Below, piece after piece: positions 44,019 to 47,284 of a stretch of DNA of 47,284 bases; position 1 is the first letter of the stretch; each line of letters opens with the position of its first letter. Under the pieces are notes generated by a model. The model made no database searches. It saw only the letters and a program-made list of their open reading frames with translations, and was not told where the DNA came from. The translations under genes were made by a program, and so were the position numbers. The DNA is from Chara braunii (taxonomy: Eukaryota > Streptophyta > Charophyceae > Charales > Characeae). The stretch spans positions 2,518,970 to 2,566,253 of the forward strand of contig BFEA01000105.1 of the NCBI GenBank assembly GCA_003427395.1, given 5' to 3'.

Positions 44019-44027
44019 ATTTGGTTT

Positions 44028-44200
44028 CCCCCACTGTCTTGAAAGTTCTAATTGAAAATGTTCCTTGAACTGTTTCCGCCTTTCCTCTCCTTCCACTCTC
44101 ACTTGGTCAAAGACCAAGGCGCAGGTCCAGAACACCGCCTGTCTGTCAAGGTGGAACATATTCCTTACAAAGGTGTCTCTTTGAATTGTCGGTGTCGGGA
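44028..44200 (-). pseudogene. LINE ORF2 fragment, right part of the SINE-split copy
   Basis: On the minus strand RRKQFKEHFQLELSRQWGKPN leads up to the insertion site, corresponding in position to the helix-rich segment between zf-RVT and the tail in the other copies. Farther right the match fades. Confidence 0.6.
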
Positions 44201-44770
44201 CCGGTGGGTCCCGAATAACATCCCGACACGCGAGAGCCTGTGTATAGCCAAGTTGTGCACGATAAAGAAATCTGGAGTAAGGAGGCAAGAGAGAGAAAAG
44301 ACAAAGGACCAGGACGAGGCCGTCGGGAGGAGTGATGCCCTGGGTTGAGAACCGCAAGGGGAAAGAACCGGCGACGGCAAGCAAGGAAGCGCGAGGGCAT
44401 GGGCACATAGAATATAGCATGAGGCCAGGAGGGCCATTGGAATTTAGCAAGACTAAGGCCAAGGGGCCATTGACCTTGCAAACACGGCACGGCAGCGTCA
44501 AAAGAATGGGGGAGTCGAGAGGTAGACGGCCCCGGTGGTCGTGGGACGCTAGAAAATAAGGGCCCAACATGGGGGCCGCCTACGACAATTAACGGGAGCC
44601 TCGGATTGGAGGCCCACGGCCGGAGAAACCGGCGCACGCAGGGCCCAAGAAAAGGCAAGGAAAAGGGGCCACTATAGGGCAGTAGACGCCCAAAGAACGT
44701 GAGACACCTTGAAGAAAGGCACCAGGGACCACGCGGGACTAAGTAAAAATAATGGTATCGGAAACAAAAT
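44201..44770. other. Unassigned stretch before the minisatellite
   Basis: No supported gene. The long minus-strand ORF 44784-44146 is P/S/R-rich with no motif. A perfect hairpin (TCGGGACC/GGTCCCGA) lies near 44197-44216 and GTGTCGGGA is mirrored by TCCCGACAC at about 44221-44229. Confidence 0.4.
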
Positions 44771-45056
44771 ATGTCAGGGACCACCGGCAGGACTAAGTGT
44801 CGGGGACCACCGGTGGGAAAATATGTCAGGGACCGCCGACGGGACTAAGTGTCGGGGACCACCGGCGGGACAATATGTCGGATACTACCGGTGGGACTAA
44901 GTGTTGGGGACCACCGGCGGGACAATATGTCAGGGACCACCGGCGGGACTGAATGTCGGGGACCACCGACGGGACAACATGTCGGGGACTACCGGCGGGA
45001 CTAAGTGTCGGGGACCACCAGTGGGATAAAGTGTCGGGGACCACCGATGGGACAAG
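44771..45056. repeat. 26-bp minisatellite, 11 units without indels
   Basis: Eleven units of exactly 26 bp start at 44771 and every 26 bases to 45031, followed by a partial unit. Units begin ATGTC or GTGTC, and the first seven largely alternate between the two, suggesting a 52-bp higher-order step. The core is the palindrome CCACCGGTGG or a near variant. Long ORFs on both strands here (26-residue periodic) are by-products. Confidence 0.95.
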
Positions 45057-45190
45057 TGGCGGGGACATGAGAAGGTCTCAAGAGAAACGGCGGAGCGGCG
45101 TGAGGAGAAAACAATTAAGACAAGATGCATTGTCAAGATCGAGATCTTGACAACCAAAAATATTAGCACCGCTAATACAAGCACTAGCAA
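45054..45190. repeat. Hairpin-bearing segment H, copy 1
   Basis: Contains TTGTCAAGATC-GA-GATCTTGACAA (45130-45153) and TATTAGC-ACC-GCTAATA (45161-45177). It aligns with 46496-46630 about 1.44 kb away, including AGTGGCGGGGAC against AGTAGCGGGGAC at the left. Confidence 0.75.
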
Positions 45191-45415
45191 TAGCAAACGG
45201 AAAGGCCAAAAGGAAAAGAAAAAGTAAAGAAACATGAAGTGAGAGATATGGGAGCAATCTGAAAAATCTCGAATCAGCCTCCCTCAAGAAAATGGAGTCA
45301 AAAGAGATTTCATATGAAAAATAAGTCTCCGGGAGAAAATCGGAGTAGGAGGGACTGTTGTGGGAGAGAAATAAAGAAAAAAGGAAGCTCCCATAGGCAT
45401 GAGGGAGTCATTATT

Positions 45416-46187
45416 GCAGTCCGAGATGTAACGGACTGCACCATGGGCATAGGGACGGTCAAAACTACGAGGAAGAACCTAAAAAATGGCCTTAACGGCC
45501 ATTTAACACTTAGCATGCTAGAAAAAGAAAGAAAGAAAAAAAAAAAATGTGGGAGAATGAGACAAAACGAATGAGAGGGAGTGAGTGAGTTGACTGTTAG
45601 TAGGGACTGCCATAAGTAGGGACTGGCAGGTCCGTACTGTCCAAGAAAGGAGGAAAAAGAAAAAAAAAACAAAAAAGAAAAAAAAAGAAAAGAGAAAAGA
45701 AAAGAAAAGAGAAAAAAGTCTTAACGGTAAAAAACGGTCACTTGGGGAGATGCATTCGTGACCAGATACATGGCGGTTGCAAAGGGCATTGATTTTCTCT
45801 TCATTTTACAGAGAAAATCAAGAAAAATCAAGGCTCATGCAACCGAAATACAACGGATTACATGGGGGAGGAGAAACACATGTTTTAGGTGCATCCAGAC
45901 CAAAAATTGAGCCCGGAAAACACTTGGAAGTTGACCGTTTATTTTTTTTTCAGTTGAGGGCTAATTGTGGGGCATTGGGGGCTAGGAAATTGACCCCTAT
46001 TGCAGTCCGAGTTGCAATGGACTGCATGGGGAAGGGAAAACACATGTTTTAGGTGCGTCCGGAGCCAATATTGAGCCCGGATGCATTTGAGAATTGAACA
46101 GTTCATTTTCTTTCAATATGAGGCAAGTTGTGGGGCTGTGGGACTAGGAAAAGGATCATAATTGCAGTCCGAGAAATATCGGACTGC
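45416..46187. repeat. Three GCAGTCC hairpins and a 164-bp tandem duplication
   Basis: Hairpins with arms GCAGTCCG/CGGACTGC at 45416-45439, GCAGTCC/GGACTGC at 46002-46025 and GCAGTCCGA/TCGGACTGC at 46164-46187, each with a different loop. A degenerate version lies near 45840. Between them, 45874 onward and 46038 onward are tandem copies with a 164-bp period, sharing AAACACATGTTTTAGGTGC and TTGAGCCCGGA. Two further perfect hairpins lie at 45484-45504 (AAATGGCC/GGCCATTT) and 45791-45819 (GATTTTCTC/GAGAAAATC). Confidence 0.8.
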
Positions 46188-46495
46188 ATAAGGATGCCTA
46201 GGTAAAAAGAAAATGGACCACGGCAAACCCAAAATTCTACAAAATAGTGATTTCGGCATGAGGCAAATAAAAACGTTAGACGACAACCGTGAGATGAGAT
46301 TCTGCGGCGAAGAATAATCGGCACACATGGGGCACTTAAGGGAGGAGTATTGGAACCACCAAGGGCAAGGAGGTCCCAAAATAAAAATGAGATATCACCC
46401 GGAATGTTGTTGAGGACTAAGTGGGTCAAAATAAAAATAGTTGAAGAACGGGACATGCGCCGGCGGGACAAAAAAAATAGAACTAGTACGGGGAG

Positions 46496-46630
46496 AGTAG
46501 CGGGGACTTGAGTTGTTACAAGATAACCTTGAGCCAAAATAAGGAATGGACACGCAAAGCAAGCGGCACCGTCAAGATCAAAATCTAGACGGTGGAAAAT
46601 ATTGACACCACTAGTGCAAGGACTAGTGGG
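46496..46630. repeat. Hairpin-bearing segment H, copy 2
   Basis: Contains CACCGTCAAGAT/ATCTAGACGGTG (46567-46578, 46583-46594; one mismatch) and CCACTAGT-GCAAGG-ACTAGTGG (46608-46629). A single degenerate minisatellite unit (CGCCGGCGGGAC) lies upstream at 46458. Confidence 0.75.
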
Positions 46631-46659
46631 ATCAAGTGAGAGAGCCATGAGAAAAAATA

Positions 46660-47151
46660 AAATAAAATTATGTTGTTGGGAGGGCTGCCCAGCAGTTCGG
46701 GGTATCTCGGACTAGCTAGGCATGAGAAAATAGAGCCCCGAGGGGCGTAATACAGGAAAAAGGCTACCAAAAGAAAATCAGAGCAAAAGGGGCTCAAAAT
46801 TGAGACTAACGGAGAAAAAATGGAGTCCCCTATGAGCATGGGGGCTACGAGTCCCCCTCGGCGGCGGCCATCCGCGGCCAAGTTCGCAGACGCGGCCAGT
46901 CCACTGACCCCGCGGACGCGCGACTTTGGAGCCACGTAGCGGCTGCAGGGGAGCAGTTTTCGACATTTGGAAGACGCCACGTGGCGGTGCATCCCCGGCC
47001 CCACCCCACCACACAAAAAAAAATTGAAAAATATCAACTTTTGGATAGGGAGGGTTGGGCGAAATCGAACGTAATTGAAAAAAAAAAAACACAGCAAGCT
47101 GGCGGGTGGTAACCCGCAGACCAGGGATCGAGCGATGGCAGAGTCCGTAAC
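46660..47151. other. Unassigned stretch up to the artefact
   Basis: No supported gene. A GC-rich block (46855-46995) contains GCCACGTRGCGG twice. A perfect hairpin GCGGGT-GGTA-ACCCGC lies at 47103-47118. The minus-strand ORF that spans this region is partly translated adapter. Confidence 0.4.
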
Positions 47152-47189
47152 CTGTCTCTTATACACATCTAGATGTGTATAAGAGACAG
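47152..47189. other. Nextera mate-pair junction adapter (two Tn5 mosaic ends)
   Basis: CTGTCTCTTATACACATCT (47152-47170) is followed directly by its reverse complement (47171-47189). This is the 38-bp circularisation junction of Nextera mate-pair libraries and is synthetic sequence left in the assembly. Confidence 0.99.
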
Positions 47190-47284
47190 CAGTAGGGGAT
47201 CCCGATAGGAGGGGTGTTAGTAGACAGACTCTGGTGGAGGAAATCATTGGGGAACCTGCAGTAGGGGCTGTCTGAGGGGGATCC
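47190..47284. other. Artefactual copy of 43798-43892
   Basis: All 95 bases are identical, in the same orientation, to part of the SINE at 43798-43892. It is the other end of the circularised fragment, not a genomic repeat at this position. Confidence 0.97.

Noticed and set aside
44146-44784. 212-codon minus-strand ORF, and the ORFs over the minisatellite
   Set aside because: Low-complexity composition or 26-residue periodicity imposed by the 26-bp repeat; no motif.
46585-47247. 220-codon minus-strand ORF
   Set aside because: It runs through the mate-pair adapter and the displaced duplicate, so it is an artefact.

Overview
The window is eukaryotic nuclear DNA made almost entirely of decayed, nested transposable elements. 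Evidence is Ty3/gypsy-type gag, protease and integrase remnants, LINE ORF2 pieces (reverse transcriptase and zinc-binding tail domains), a tRNA-related SINE with a poly(A) tail and target-site duplication, a foldback MITE, and many microsatellites. No complete, confidently recognisable host gene was found, and almost every coding stretch carries stops or frameshifts. A streptophyte (plant or charophyte-alga) genome fits the element families, but that is inference; the sequence does not name the species.

Region by region: 1-1107 microsatellite and non-coding DNA with a foldback; 1108-1905 a second copy of a gag N-terminal region (+); 1930-2590 a gag capsid fragment (-); 2836-10669 a large element copy on the minus strand (called family E here; segments Y, L and A read leftwards from the right end as A-L-Y) carrying fragments of a long unrecognised ORF; 10134-10464 a MITE in that copy; 10670-11998 an integrase/pol 3' pseudogene (+); 12090-13079 segments X and Y (+); 13108-16546 gag, nucleocapsid and protease (+), cut off before reverse transcriptase; 16546-29359 a second copy of L and A (-), split by a 6,386-bp insertion (18389-24774) that has TGTCGA/TCGACA ends and a 4-bp CCGT target duplication; 29360-30540 more family-E flank; 30541-32721 a decayed glutamine-rich ORF (+); 33148-44200 LINE ORF2 fragments, mostly minus strand, peppered with short poly(A)-tailed repeats and one 636-bp SINE; 44771-46660 a 26-bp minisatellite and families of perfect hairpins; 47152-47284 a sequencing-library artefact.

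The last 133 bases are not genomic in this position. A back-to-back pair of 19-bp Tn5 mosaic ends (the Nextera mate-pair junction) is followed by 95 bases identical to 43798-43892, as expected from circularisation of a fragment of about 3.35 kb.

The most interesting biology is (1) the long, unassigned ORF of family E, whose reading frame is visible in two diverged copies and which sits upstream of gag in the inferred element order; (2) an array of at least seven hairpins at 21990-22720 with a constant loop and varying, still-pairing stems; and (3) the 6.4-kb insertion itself, whose empty site can be read directly from the other copy.
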